Shown here: positions 27,439-37,335 of the stretch, piece by piece
Numbering within the stretch: the first letter of the stretch is position 1
Layout of the letters: each line of letters begins with the position of its first letter
DNA from: Gammaproteobacteria bacterium
Lineage (GTDB): Bacteria; Pseudomonadota; Gammaproteobacteria; Steroidobacterales; Foliamicaceae
DNA: 39,016 bases
Direction: 5' to 3'
Assembly: GCA_007571315.1 (NCBI GenBank)
Contig: RKRP01000156.1
Location: 1 to 39,016, forward strand
Notes under the pieces: generated by a model
The model's input: only the letters and a program-made list of their open reading frames with translations
The model's database searches: none
Told to the model about the DNA's origin: nothing
Position numbers and translations under genes: made by a program

Positions 27439-28238
27439 TCCGAAGGCGCCATTACGGAGGAAAGATCGTACATTCCGGGCGGTTGCCCGGCCAGCCAGCG
27501 CGCGGCCCGCAAGGCCCCGGCGGCGAACACGCCCCGGCTCAAACTCTGGTGGCGCAATTCGAGCGCCTCGTCGTTGCCAGCCAGGATTACCGAATGATTG
27601 CCGGAAAACCCGCCGCCGCGCACGGCGCTGAACCCGATCGCTCCCTTCCGGCGGGCGCCCGTTTGGCCGTGGCGCTGAAACTCCGCAACGTCCGCAAACT
27701 CCCGGCCGCGCGCCGCCGCCGCCGCGCGGCCCAGCTGCAGCGCGGTTCCCGAGGGGGCATCGGCCTTGCCGCGATGGTGAATGTCGATGATCTCCAGGTC
27801 GTAATCCTCTCCCAGGCGTTGCGCGGCAATGCGCAGCAACTCATTGAGCACGAACACGCCCAGGCTCATGTTGCTGGCCTGAAGCACTGCCGTCTGGCGC
27901 GAGGCGCGCTCCAGGGCGGCCTGACCTTTGGCGGCAATCCCGGTTACGCCCTCCACCAGGGCGCAGCCGGCCTCCGCGCAGGCCGCGGCGATGCTGGCGG
28001 TAACCGCCGGCGCGGAAAAATCCACGGCCACATCCGCTCCGGCGATGCTTTCCTCGGGGGAGCTCGTTACCCGCGCGCCGGCTTCGGGAAGATTCGCAGC
28101 CAAGCCTGCATCCTGGCCGATCCAGGGGTCGTCCGGCGCCGCCAGGGCGCCGGTCAACTCAAGGTCGGCAGCGGATGCCACCCGCGCCAGCAACTCCCGT
28201 CCCATGCGGCCGCTGGCGCCCAGCAGGCTGATTTTCAT
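27435..28238 (-). CDS. dapB: 4-hydroxy-tetrahydrodipicolinate reductase
   Basis: A 267-residue DapB of the diaminopimelate/lysine pathway. The NAD(P)H-binding start is [15 protein letters not shown], followed by a VDFSAP strand, the family's G-x-T-G (GVTG at 97-100) and the catalytic segment [15 protein letters not shown] with His154, His155 and Lys158. The C-terminal half has [13 protein letters not shown] and the H-S-V-I-L-A-G segment. ATG 28238 is chosen: it overlaps the dnaJ stop (ATGA) and gives the usual N-terminus; a start at 28289 would add a basic, non-homologous stretch. Its stop overlaps carA. Confidence 0.96.
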   Translation of the reverse strand: MKISLLGASGRMGRELLARVASAADLELTGALAAPDDPWIGQDAGLAANLPEAGARVTSSPEESIAGADVAVDFSAPAVTASIAAACAEAGCALVEGVTGIAAKGQAALERASRQTAVLQASNMSLGVFVLNELLRIAAQRLGEDYDLEIIDIHHRGKADAPSGTALQLGRAAAAARGREFADVAEFQRHGQTGARRKGAIGFSAVRGGGFSGNHSVILAGNDEALELRHQSLSRGVFAAGALRAARWLAGQPPGMYDLSSVMAPSE

Positions 28239-29365
28239 GAGCTTTTGCGCTCCGATTCGGCGGGCTGGCTGGCGGCCCAGTCGCGCCATTTGGCGGCGCG
28301 CGGATGCTGCCGGTCGCCGGCGCGGCCACTCGCGCGAGAGAACTCTTCAAGCAGGCGCCGCTGCTTGCGGCTCAAACCCACCGGAGTTTCCACTTCGATG
28401 TGGCAGTACAGGTCGCCGCTGCGCCCCCCCCGAGCCGGCTTCACCCCGCGGCCGCGCAGGCGGAAGGTGTGCCCGGACTGCGTGCCTGAAGGCACCTTCA
28501 GTTTTACCGGGCCGGTCAACGTGGGCAACTCCACTTCTCCCCCCAAAGCTGCGGTGGCAAAGCTTACTGGAAAGCGGCAATGCAGGTTGGCGCCCTCGCG
28601 CTCGTACAGGGGGTGCGCGCGCACCTGCATTTCCACAATCAGGTCGCCGGGCGGGCCGCCGCGCGGGCCGGCGTTTCCTTTTCCGCGAATCCGCGAGCGA
28701 TCGCCGGTATCGACTCCCGGCGGCACTTTCAGCGATATTTCCTCAGTCTTGCGAACGGCGCCTTTGCCGGAACAGTCCGCGCAGGGGCTGGAAACCACCC
28801 GCCCTTCGCCGCCGCAAGCGCCGCAGGTTTGGCTTATGGCGAAAACGCCCTGACGGATCTGCGTTTGGCCGCTGCCGCCGCAACGCCCGCAGGTGCTGGT
28901 TCCGGTGCCCGGCCGGGCACCCGACCCGGAGCAGGTGGAGCAGGCCGCGGCGCGCGGGACCGTAATGCGCACCGTATCGCCGAAGATGGCTTGGGTGAAG
29001 CCGATCTCCAGCCGGTAGCGCAGGTTGGCGCCCTGGCGCGGCTGGCCACCCCCGCCCCGCCGGGATCCGAAAACTTCGCCGAAAATGTCGCCGAATATGC
29101 TGCTGAAGGGATCGCCCCCCGCAGAACCGCTGCTGGCATCCACTCCGGCATGGCCGAACTGATCGTAGGCGCCGCGCTTTTCGGCATTGCTGAGAACCTC
29201 GTAGGCGCGCTGAACCTCCCTGAAGCGGTTGGCGGCCTCCTCGCTCTGGTTGGGGTTGCGGTCCGGGTGGTAGCGCATGGCGAGACGGCGGTACGCCTTC
29301 TTGACATCCGCATCCGAGGCGTTGTGGTCCACGCCCAGGACCTCGTAGTAGTCCCGCTCCGCCAT
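28235..29365 (-). CDS. dnaJ: co-chaperone DnaJ (Hsp40)
   Basis: A 376-residue type I DnaJ. The J domain at the N-terminus has [20 protein letters not shown] and the HPD motif (YHPDRNPNQ), then a Gly/Phe region, then four zinc-binding C-x-x-C-x-G-x-G repeats ([32 protein letters not shown]), then the substrate-binding C-terminal domains. ATG 29365 is the homologous start. It has no ribosome binding site: a palindromic element ends 9 bases upstream of the ATG (29375), so the native leader may have been displaced. The stop overlaps dapB by four bases, and it is downstream of dnaK in the same direction. Confidence 0.97.
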   Translation of the reverse strand: MAERDYYEVLGVDHNASDADVKKAYRRLAMRYHPDRNPNQSEEAANRFREVQRAYEVLSNAEKRGAYDQFGHAGVDASSGSAGGDPFSSIFGDIFGEVFGSRRGGGGQPRQGANLRYRLEIGFTQAIFGDTVRITVPRAAACSTCSGSGARPGTGTSTCGRCGGSGQTQIRQGVFAISQTCGACGGEGRVVSSPCADCSGKGAVRKTEEISLKVPPGVDTGDRSRIRGKGNAGPRGGPPGDLIVEMQVRAHPLYEREGANLHCRFPVSFATAALGGEVELPTLTGPVKLKVPSGTQSGHTFRLRGRGVKPARGGRSGDLYCHIEVETPVGLSRKQRRLLEEFSRASGRAGDRQHPRAAKWRDWAASQPAESERKSS

Positions 29366-29374
29366 CCAACTATG

Positions 29375-29528
29375 GCGCTTGCTTGCCGCCTGCTTGCTGC
29401 CCCCTTCTTCCGGGAGCGCTGGAGTGCGCGCCAATAGCGGGGCGCATACGGGTGCCGGAATGAGCTACAGGGATGTATTCATGCGTCTCCCGGGAGGAGG
29501 GGGCAGCAAGCAGGCGGCAAGCAGGCGC
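29375..29528 (-). repeat. palindromic repeat element A, dnaK-dnaJ gap
   Basis: Two 42-bp arms (29375-29416 and 29487-29528) are inverted copies with 3 mismatches around a 70-bp core. The arms contain a near-tandem 11-mer (GCAAGCAGGCG). Read on the minus strand, the core begins ACGCAT, one variable base, AATACATCCCTG and ends TTGGCGCGC-A-CTCC, matching element B (35753-35918). It has no coding capacity. It fills most of the 201-base gap between dnaK and dnaJ. Confidence 0.85.
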
Positions 29529-29566
29529 TTCTGCGCGGAGCGCGGAGACTGGGCGGCACATGGGGG

Positions 29567-31501
<1,935 letters not shown>

Positions 31502-31548
31502 GCGTATTCCTCAATAAAAACTGCGCGTGTTCCGCTTGCTAGTGGCCG

Positions 31549-31577
31549 ATATGAGGGCTTGGGAGGCGCAATTCAAT
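31549..31577 (-). promoter_or_regulatory. sigma-32-like promoter of dnaK
   Basis: On the minus strand ATTGAAT (31571-31577) resembles the heat-shock -35 CTTGAAA, and CCTCATAT (31549-31556) resembles the -10 CCCCATnT, with a 14-base spacer. Transcription would start about 40 bases before the dnaK ATG. The -35 begins shortly after the -10-to-grpE boundary, 7 bases upstream of the grpE stop side. Confidence 0.55.
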
Positions 31578-31584
31578 AGGCTTC

Positions 31585-32193
31585 TCATGCGCTTTCGCCG
31601 GATGCCTCGCCGGACGCCGGCTCCTCCGCATCGGGCGAGCTGCCGGGCGGGCCGGAGCAAACCACCACCCGGGCCGCCCGAAGCAAGCGGCCCTGCATGA
31701 GATAACCCTTCTGCATTACCGAGAGGACGCTTTGCGGCTCAACCGCGTCGGAGGGCTGCATCCCCACCGCCTCGTGCCGTTCGGGGTCGAAAGGCTGCCC
31801 CTGCGGCTCCACGGCTTCCACCCCAAACTGCCCCAGCGCCTTGAGCAATTGGCGCAGAACAGCGCGCTGGCCTTCCGCTAAGTCTGCGGCGCTGGCCGCG
31901 TCCAAGGCGTCAAGCCCCAGCTCCAGGCTATCAATCGCGGCCAGCAGCTCGCGCGCAATCTGGCGCTGGCCGCGCCCGTAGGCCTCGCTAACCTGCTTCT
32001 GCGCCCGGCGGTTAATGTTCTCGGCCTCGGCGGCCGCCCGCAGGCGCGCCTCGCGCTGTTCGGCAAGCGCGGCCTCAAGGTCCTGGATGCGTTGCGCGGC
32101 GCCCGCGATGCCCGCGGAATCCGACGGTTCGGCAACACCGCCGGCCTCGTCCCTGTCCAGAGCGGCGGCGGTCTCGGTTTCTTCCTTTTTCAT
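31585..32193 (-). CDS. grpE: nucleotide exchange factor GrpE
   Basis: A 202-residue GrpE that releases ADP from DnaK. An acidic, disordered N-terminus is followed by a long helix (AQRIQDLEAALAEQREARLR, then AAAEAENINRRAQKQ, the family's R-A-x-A-E-x-E-N-x-x-R-R motif) and the beta-domain with E-A-V-G-M-Q-P and V-L-x-V-M-Q-K-G-Y-L-M-Q-G-R-L-L-R-A-A-R-V-V-V. ATG 32193 is only 9 bases from the predicted heat-shock -10 element and lacks a ribosome binding site, so either the mRNA is leaderless or translation starts further in. It is the first gene of the chaperone operon. Confidence 0.95.
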   Translation of the reverse strand: MKKEETETAAALDRDEAGGVAEPSDSAGIAGAAQRIQDLEAALAEQREARLRAAAEAENINRRAQKQVSEAYGRGQRQIARELLAAIDSLELGLDALDAASAADLAEGQRAVLRQLLKALGQFGVEAVEPQGQPFDPERHEAVGMQPSDAVEPQSVLSVMQKGYLMQGRLLRAARVVVCSGPPGSSPDAEEPASGEASGESA

Positions 32194-32202
32194 GCCGGGG
32201 TA

Positions 32203-32230
32203 CTATGGTGCATCATTCCATTTTTTCAAG
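32203..32230 (-). promoter_or_regulatory. sigma-32 (heat-shock) promoter of grpE
   Basis: On the minus strand CTTGAAA (32224-32230) is a perfect heat-shock -35. After 13 bases comes CACCATAG (32203-32210), close to CCCCATnT. This is a strong match in the expected place, in the gap between the divergent grpE and nadK genes. Confidence 0.75.
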
Positions 32231-32281
32231 GTGGGGCCGGCTGCCGCCCGGAGCCGGCAAACCGGCAGTAAGAGCCCGCAA

Positions 32282-33145
32282 ATGCAGCAGACCGAATTCC
32301 AGCGAGTGGCGATACTGGCGCGCGAAGGGCCAGGAGCCATAGCGCAAGCCGCCGCTGAACTGGCCGCCCACCTCCGCAGGCTGGGATGCGCCGCCGCTCT
32401 CGCCAACGGCCCGGACAGCTTTTCGACGCTCAAGGAAGCGCAGTTGCTCATCGTGGTGGGCGGCGACGGCGCCATGCTGCGCGCGGCGCAGGCCGCGGTG
32501 AAGCACGGCAAGCCGCTGCTGGGCGTGAACCTGGGCCGGCTGGGCTTTCTGGCGGATCTGAGCAAGCAGCGTTTCGAATCGGAACTGGCCTCGCTGCTCG
32601 GCGGTCAATACACCTGCGAGAAGCGCATGCTGCTGAGCGCCCGGATGACGCGGCGCAAGGGACGGGGCCTGCGCGCCGCCGCGCTTAACGATGTGGTTGC
32701 GCACCGCAGCGGCGGCGCGCGCATCCTGGAGCTTTCCACCACTGTGGACGGGCGCCACATCGCCACGCACCGCGGCGACGGCTTCATCGCCGCCACTCCC
32801 ACCGGCTCCACCGCCTACGCCATGAGCTGCGGCGGGCCGATCGTTGATCCGCGCCTGGATGCCACAGTGATGGTTCCCATCTGCCCGCACAAGCTGGACG
32901 ACCGGCCGCTGGTGATACCCGGAAGCGCCAAGCTGGCTCTTTCCATTCCCGCAAACGCCGGAGCAAGCGCGGCTGTAACCTGCGACGGCATCGACTTGGG
33001 CATCCTGGAATATGGGCAAACACTGCGCATTTCGCGCTCGTCAAGCAGGCTCAACCTGATCCATCCTTCCGATTACAACTATTTTTCGATGCTCAGGGAG
33101 AAACTGAACTGGGGCAAGGGCCCCGCCACGCAGAACTCCGGCTAG
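32282..33145 (+). CDS. nadK: NAD kinase
   Basis: A 287-residue NAD kinase, which makes NADP from NAD with ATP or polyphosphate. Diagnostic sites are the GGDG motif (60-63) in VVGGDGAML, the N-L-G-R-L-G-F-L-A-D-L segment, ALNDVV, and the second conserved block TPTGSTAYAMSCGGPI (172-187) with the C-terminal P-L-V-I-P...V-T-C-D-G. ATG 32282 fits the family length; the ribosome binding site is poor. It is divergent from grpE and followed by recN after 21 bases, as in E. coli. Confidence 0.96.
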   Translation: MQQTEFQRVAILAREGPGAIAQAAAELAAHLRRLGCAAALANGPDSFSTLKEAQLLIVVGGDGAMLRAAQAAVKHGKPLLGVNLGRLGFLADLSKQRFESELASLLGGQYTCEKRMLLSARMTRRKGRGLRAAALNDVVAHRSGGARILELSTTVDGRHIATHRGDGFIAATPTGSTAYAMSCGGPIVDPRLDATVMVPICPHKLDDRPLVIPGSAKLALSIPANAGASAAVTCDGIDLGILEYGQTLRISRSSSRLNLIHPSDYNYFSMLREKLNWGKGPATQNSG

Positions 33146-33166
33146 CGCCTGGCCAAAGTCAAGACG

Positions 33167-34876
33167 ATGCTGACCCACCTGGCGATCCGCAATTTGGCAG
33201 TGGTCGATACCGTCCGACTGGACATGGAGCCCGGTTTCACCGCCCTGACCGGCGAAACCGGGGCGGGAAAATCCATCCTGGTGGGAGCGCTGGCGCTGGT
33301 TGCCGGCGAGCGCGCCGCTGCCGGGCAGGTGCGCGCGGGAACCCGGGAAGCGGACATAACCGCCTGTTTTGAAGTGCCCGAAGGGGCGCCTCTGCCCGAA
33401 TGGGCGGCGGAATACGAACTGACGGACGAATGCATCATGCGCAGAGTGGTGCGCGCCGACGGCCGCTCGCGCGCTTCCCTCAACGGCGTGCCGGTGCCCG
33501 CCCGGCAACTGCGCGAGATTGGGGCCTGCCTGGTGGATATCTGCGGGCAGAAGGCCCATCAGGCGCTGCTGCGCGCCGGCGCGCAACTGGCGATCCTGGA
33601 TGAATACGCCGGGCTGATCGAGTCCGCGCATGAGATGTCGGAACAGTTCGCCGCCCTGCAAAAGGCCAGGCGCGAGTTTGAAGCCCTTGAGCGCCAGTCC
33701 GCGGAGCGCGCCGGCCGCATGGAACTGCTAGGCAGTTGGATAAGTGAACTGGACGCGCTGAATCCTCAGCCCGGCGAGCTGGAAGAACTGAACCGGCAGC
33801 GCCTGAGGCTGGCCAACCGCGCCAATCTGCTTGACGCGGCAAACAGCGCGCTTGAGTCGCTGAGCGACAGCGAGCGCCCGGCCGGCGGCGCGCTGGCCGC
33901 GGCGCGGCAGGAACTGGAAGAAGTAGCGGAATTCGAGCCGCGGTTGGGCGAGGCCGTGCGCATGCTTGCGGAATCCGAAGTGCTGGTGGAAGAAGCGGTG
34001 GCGGCGATACGCCCCGTTTGCGCGGACCTTGATGAGGGCGGCGGCAACCTGAATGAGATTGAGCAGCGCCGCCAGGCACTGCTGTCGGTGGCCCGCAAGC
34101 ATGGGAGAACGCAGGAAGAACTCCCCGCTCTGGCGGATCAACTGAAAGCTGAATTGTCGGGACTGGAGAACCTGAGCAAGCAGCTCGCCTCCGCGCAGGC
34201 GCGCCGCGACGCCCTGGGCGAAAAAACCGAGGCGCTGGCCTCGACTCTTTCCACGAAACGCGCCCGCGCCGCCGGGGAATTTGCCGAGGCCGTGTCGGAA
34301 CGAATGCAGGGGCTGGCCATGGAAGGCGGGCGCCTGCTGGTGAAACTTGGCCAGGCGCCCGGGGTCGGGCGGCGCGGACGGGACAAGCTGGAGTTTTTCG
34401 TTGCCATGAACCCCGGGCAGGCCCCGCGCCCGCTGGCGCGCTGCGCTTCGGGCGGCGAACTGGCCCGGATTGGGCTGGCGATACAACTGGCCGCCGCCAG
34501 CGCGCGTCAGCCGCCCACCATGATCTTCGACGAAGTCGATTCCGGGATTGGCGGCCGGGTGGCCGAGGTGGTCGGGGCCGGGCTGGCGGAACTCGCGCAA
34601 CGCGGCCAGGTGCTGTGCGTGACCCACCTGCCGCAGGTGGCCAGCCAGGCGAACCGGCAGGTCCGCGTAAGCAAGGTGGTTTGCGGCGGAAGCACGCAAA
34701 CGGTATCCACTCAACTGGAGGAAAGCGAGCGTGTGCGCGAGGTTGCGCGTATGCTGGGAGGCATGGAAATTACGCCGCGCACGCTGGCGCACGCCGAGGA
34801 AATGCTGGCCAACGGCCGCGCCTGGCAATCGGGGCAGGAAGGCCGGCGCGGGAGCGCGGAAGCTGCGGAGAAATAG
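33167..34876 (+). CDS. recN: DNA repair protein RecN
   Basis: A 569-residue SMC-like ATPase for double-strand break repair. Walker A is GETGAGKS (29-36), the central coiled coils run from about 145 to 390, the ABC signature is ASGGELARI, and Walker B with D-loop is MIFDEVDSGIGG, followed by V-C-V-T-H-L-P-Q-V-A-S-Q-A, the family's His switch. Length is close to the usual 550-560. In E. coli it is LexA-controlled; here it lies in the middle of a nadK-recN-fur set, and I see no LexA box in the 21-base gap upstream. Two bases separate it from fur. Confidence 0.96.
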   Translation: MLTHLAIRNLAVVDTVRLDMEPGFTALTGETGAGKSILVGALALVAGERAAAGQVRAGTREADITACFEVPEGAPLPEWAAEYELTDECIMRRVVRADGRSRASLNGVPVPARQLREIGACLVDICGQKAHQALLRAGAQLAILDEYAGLIESAHEMSEQFAALQKARREFEALERQSAERAGRMELLGSWISELDALNPQPGELEELNRQRLRLANRANLLDAANSALESLSDSERPAGGALAAARQELEEVAEFEPRLGEAVRMLAESEVLVEEAVAAIRPVCADLDEGGGNLNEIEQRRQALLSVARKHGRTQEELPALADQLKAELSGLENLSKQLASAQARRDALGEKTEALASTLSTKRARAAGEFAEAVSERMQGLAMEGGRLLVKLGQAPGVGRRGRDKLEFFVAMNPGQAPRPLARCASGGELARIGLAIQLAAASARQPPTMIFDEVDSGIGGRVAEVVGAGLAELAQRGQVLCVTHLPQVASQANRQVRVSKVVCGGSTQTVSTQLEESERVREVARMLGGMEITPRTLAHAEEMLANGRAWQSGQEGRRGSAEAAEK

Positions 34877-34878
34877 AA

Positions 34879-35292
34879 ATGAAAAGAAGCGTTCCGAGAA
34901 AGAACCTCAGGGCGGCCGGCCTGAAGGTTACCCAGCCGCGCCTGAGCATTTTCCGGCTGCTCGCCCAAAGCAGCGAGCGCCATCTCAGCGCCGACGACAT
35001 CTATGCGCAGCTCATCAAAAACGACGATGAAATTCCGCTGGCGACGATTTACCGGGTGCTGACGCAGTTCGAGCAGGCGGGCCTGGTGAACCGGCACAAC
35101 TTCGAGGGCGCCCATTCCGTTTTCGAACTTGACTCGGGCGAGCATCACGACCACATGATTTGTGTGGAAACCGGAGAGGTAATGGAGTTTGTGAATGAGG
35201 ACATTGAGCGGCTGCAGGAGGAAATCGCCCAATCGGCGGGCTGCGAGCTGATCGACCACAGCCTCGTCCTGTACGTCCGAAAACGCCGCTGA
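34879..35292 (+). CDS. fur: ferric uptake regulator Fur
   Basis: A 137-residue Fur repressor. The DNA-binding winged helix has AGLKVTQPRLSIFRLL and LATIYRVLTQFEQAGLV, and the metal-binding/dimerisation domain has HNFEGAHSVFEL, then EHHDHMIC. The structural C-x-x-C pairs of E. coli Fur are absent: after MIC the sequence is VETG, and only one further Cys (AGCE) occurs. P. aeruginosa Fur lacks these pairs as well. GGAGAAA overlapping the recN 3' end serves as ribosome binding site. Its place between recN and bamE follows the Pseudomonas order. Confidence 0.96.
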   Translation: MKRSVPRKNLRAAGLKVTQPRLSIFRLLAQSSERHLSADDIYAQLIKNDDEIPLATIYRVLTQFEQAGLVNRHNFEGAHSVFELDSGEHHDHMICVETGEVMEFVNEDIERLQEEIAQSAGCELIDHSLVLYVRKRR

Positions 35293-35408
35293 GCACAGCG
35301 CTGTCTGCGCGTCACGCCCTCGGCGCCGTCCCCCGAGCACATGCGAAAGCGCCACTGAGCCCTTGCGCTTCCGGGCTAATTCGCGCAATGCCCTGGGGCT
35401 GGGCAGGC

Positions 35409-35414
35409 TATACT
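35409..35414 (+). promoter_or_regulatory. -10 box directly before bamE
   Basis: TATACT ends 10 bases before the bamE ATG at 35425. No ribosome binding site lies between, so the mRNA would have a leader of only about 3-4 bases. The upstream -35 region (CAATGC at 17-base spacing) is poor. Confidence 0.45.
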
Positions 35415-35424
35415 CCCCGGCGCG

Positions 35425-35748
35425 ATGAAGCATTGTTCCCTGGCAGCCCGAAACTTGGCCCTGGCGGCGGTCGCCTGCGCCGTTCTGGCGGGTTGCGTTT
35501 ACAAGGTTCGCGTTTTCCAAGGCTCCATCGTTGATCCCGGCGACCTCGAGAAGGTGGAAATCGGCATGACCCGGGAGCAGGTCGCGTATGTGCTCGGAAC
35601 ACCCACGGTAAACGATCCCTTCCACGCCAACCGCTGGGACTACGTGTTCACCGACGGAACCCTGCAAGGGGAGCGGCGGCTGGTGGTGGTCCGCTTTTCC
35701 GAGGAGGGAGTGAGCGCCATCGAAACCATGGGCGCGCCCGGCAACTGA
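35425..35748 (+). CDS. bamE: outer membrane assembly lipoprotein BamE (SmpA/OmlA)
   Basis: A 107-residue lipoprotein of the BAM complex, which folds and inserts beta-barrel proteins in the outer membrane. A signal peptide ends in the lipobox LAGC (Cys24), followed by VYKVRVFQGSIVDPGDLEKV and the SmpA/OmlA signature IGMTREQVAYVLGTPTVNDP with R-W-D-Y-V-F at the end. The length is normal. The promoter is probably its own, with a -10 box at 35409-35414, although fur precedes it in the same direction with 132 bases between. A palindromic element follows 5 bases after the stop. Confidence 0.95.
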   Translation: MKHCSLAARNLALAAVACAVLAGCVYKVRVFQGSIVDPGDLEKVEIGMTREQVAYVLGTPTVNDPFHANRWDYVFTDGTLQGERRLVVVRFSEEGVSAIETMGAPGN

Positions 35749-35752
35749 AGGA

Positions 35753-35918
35753 GGCCGTTTCGATTCCGCCTCTTTGCGCGCCTCTCTCTTTCGGGAGACG
35801 CATTAATACATCCCTGGAGCTTGGTTCCGCATCCCTGCGCGCCCAGCTCAAGCGGTTGGCGCGCGCTCCGGCACTCCCGGAGGAAGGGGGCGAAGAGCAA
35901 GTCGGAATCGAAACGGCC
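35753..35918 (+). repeat. palindromic repeat element B, after bamE
   Basis: Arms of 45 bp (35753-35797 and 35874-35918) pair over 33 of 45 positions, with a perfect outermost 16 bp (GGCCGTTTCGATTCCG). The 76-bp core shares with element A the block starting ACGCAT..AATACATCCCTG, and the TTGGCGCGC block before the right arm; the inner right arm CTCCCGGA-x-GAAGGGGGC is also shared. The outer stem sequences differ completely from element A although pairing is kept. It starts 5 bases after the bamE stop. Confidence 0.8.
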
Positions 35919-35933
35919 TGATTCAGACTTCGA

Positions 35934-35953
35934 GGGCTTCAAGCCCCTTTTCT
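35934..35953 (+). terminator. probable terminator of bamE
   Basis: GGGCT and AGCCC pair around a short loop (TCA) and are followed by CCTTTTCT. The stem is short but the T-run is in place for transcripts coming from bamE through element B. On the other side the rnfH gene converges. Confidence 0.45.
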
Positions 35954-35955
35954 CC

Positions 35956-36231
35956 TCAACGGGCGGCGCGGCGGCGGGCTTCCAGCGGATCGTTTTCCAG
36001 CGGACGGTAGATTTCAAGACGGTCGCCGTCCTTGAGCCGGTAGTTGCCGGCCACTTCAACACCGAACACGCCAAGCGGGCAGTTGCCAATGTCAATTTCC
36101 GGAAAAAGCTGCTCCATGCACGACAGGGCAGCCGCTTGCCGGGCCGTGCAACCGCGGGGCACGCGGAGCGCCAGCACCCTCTGGGCGCCGGGCACGGCGT
36201 AGCTCACCTCAACGGCCAGCCCGTCACTCAT
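35956..36231 (-). CDS. rnfH: RnfH/UPF0125 family ubiquitin-fold protein
   Basis: A 91-residue small protein of the RnfH (UPF0125) family with a beta-grasp fold; its role is not well defined. It begins M-S-D-G-L-A-V-E-V-S-Y-A-V-P, includes the conserved IGNCPLGVFGVEV segment and ends with LKDGDRLEIYRPLENDPLEA before R-R-R-A, the most conserved part. It overlaps ratA by 8 bases, and the rnfH-ratA pair opposite smpB is a well-known conserved block. Confidence 0.93.
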   Translation of the reverse strand: MSDGLAVEVSYAVPGAQRVLALRVPRGCTARQAAALSCMEQLFPEIDIGNCPLGVFGVEVAGNYRLKDGDRLEIYRPLENDPLEARRRAAR

Positions 36232-36661
36232 TGGACGAGCCGGCCCGCCGCGCGCGATTCAGAAAATCCGCAACAAGCCGGTCGCACAGGGCCTCGAAAC
36301 TGCGCCCCAGCAACAGTTCCTGCGCCCTGCTCCTGAACTCGAACCGGACCGTAAGCGACACCCTGCATCCGTCGCCGGCCGGCTCGAAACGCCATACCCC
36401 GGTCAAGTGCTTGAACGGCCCGTCGCTCAAGTTCATTTCCAGCCGGCGCGGGCGCTGCATGCGGTTGAGCGTGGTCAGGCGCTGCCGGAACACGCCTCCC
36501 CTTAAGTCAAGACTGGCCAGCGCCTCGTTCTCGTCCTGCCGGTGAACCTCAGCGCCGGCGCAGCCGCGCAGAAAAGCGGGATAGTCCTCAATTGCCGCAA
36601 CGAGATCGAAAACCTGCTGGGGCGCGCTGGCCGTCAAGGCCTCTCTTGATATTTCATGCAT
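36224..36661 (-). CDS. ratA: RatA/Coq10-like START-domain protein
   Basis: A 145-residue protein of the RatA (YfjG)/Coq10 group with a START-like helix-grip fold that binds hydrophobic ligands. E. coli RatA was described as inhibiting 70S ribosome association; Coq10 relatives bind ubiquinone. Typical segments are ASAPQQVFDLVAAIEDYPAF-L near the start, the L-R-G-G-V-F-R-Q-R-L-T-T-L-N-R core, F-K-H-L-T-G-V-W-R-F-E-P and F-x-F-R-S-R-A-Q-E-L-L-L-G. ATG 36661 gives the normal length. It precedes rnfH with an 8-base overlap and is divergent from smpB. Confidence 0.93.
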   Translation of the reverse strand: MHEISREALTASAPQQVFDLVAAIEDYPAFLRGCAGAEVHRQDENEALASLDLRGGVFRQRLTTLNRMQRPRRLEMNLSDGPFKHLTGVWRFEPAGDGCRVSLTVRFEFRSRAQELLLGRSFEALCDRLVADFLNRARRAGSSNE

Positions 36662-36800
36662 CCGTTTTCAGGCGGCGGGCGCAGCGCCCGATTGTCCCCG
36701 CGTCGATAAACGGCATCGACAAGCGCAACGCAAACGCCGCGCAAACGCAAAAATCCCGTCAACCCGGAACGGGGACTGCCACGTTGGCGAGCCGCGGCGT

Positions 36801-36806
36801 TATTCT
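36801..36806 (+). promoter_or_regulatory. possible -10 box of smpB
   Basis: TATTCT lies 48 bases before the smpB ATG at 36855; a GTG at 36813 in the same frame lies 6 bases behind it. No good -35 is seen. The 193-base gap between ratA and smpB shows nothing else. Confidence 0.3.
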
Positions 36807-36854
36807 ACCGGCGTGCCCAAAGGCGGCGAAGCGCCGTCAACGATTCAACGCATC

Positions 36855-37331
36855 ATGGCCAAAAAACCGCAACCCGGGCGAATCGCCACCAACCGGCGGG
36901 CCTACCGGAACTATGAGATTCTTGAGGAACTTGATGCCGGCCTCGCCCTGCTCGGCTGGGAGGTCAAGGCCCTGCGCGCCAACCGCGCCAGCCTGGTGGA
37001 GGCCTATGTGGCCATCCGCGGCGGAGAAGCCTGGCTCACGGGCGCCAATTTCGCGCCCTTGCCGAACGCCAGCGCCCATCCGGCGCCGGTCCCCGCCCGC
37101 GACCGCAAGCTGCTCCTGCGCCGCCACCAGCTCGACCGGCTGATCGGCAAGGTGCAGCAGCGCGGCCTGACTCTGGCGCCGCTGGCGCTTTTCTGGGGCG
37201 GCCCCAGGGCAAAGCTGCGAATTGGGCTGGGGCGCGGCCGCAAGCAATACGACAAGCGGCGCGTTGACCAGGAGCGCGACTGGGCGCGCGAGAAACAGCG
37301 GCTGGCCCGCCACGCCGCAAAGGGACGTTAG
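36855..37331 (+). CDS. smpB: tmRNA-binding protein SmpB
   Basis: A 158-residue SmpB, the partner of tmRNA in rescuing stalled ribosomes. Recognisable are the TNRRAYRNYEILEELDAGLA start, the LLGWEVKALRANRASLVEAY core with the conserved Gly-Trp-Glu-Val, the R-D-R-K-L-L-L-R-R-H-Q-L-D-R-L-I-G-K helix, and the basic tail G-L-G-R-G-R-K-Q-Y-D-K-R that mimics the tRNA body. ATG 36855 fits the family; an upstream GTG in frame would add 14 residues. No tmRNA gene is found downstream, where some genomes have ssrA. Confidence 0.96.
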   Translation: MAKKPQPGRIATNRRAYRNYEILEELDAGLALLGWEVKALRANRASLVEAYVAIRGGEAWLTGANFAPLPNASAHPAPVPARDRKLLLRRHQLDRLIGKVQQRGLTLAPLALFWGGPRAKLRIGLGRGRKQYDKRRVDQERDWAREKQRLARHAAKGR

Positions 37332-37335
37332 CGCC

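Noticed and set aside
29366-29434. In-frame extension of dnaJ from TTG 29434
   Set aside because: It would translate one arm of palindromic element A and adds residues not present in any DnaJ; no ribosome binding site precedes the TTG.
34876-34879. LexA box controlling recN
   Set aside because: The short gaps around recN contain no CTGT-N8-ACAG-like palindrome.
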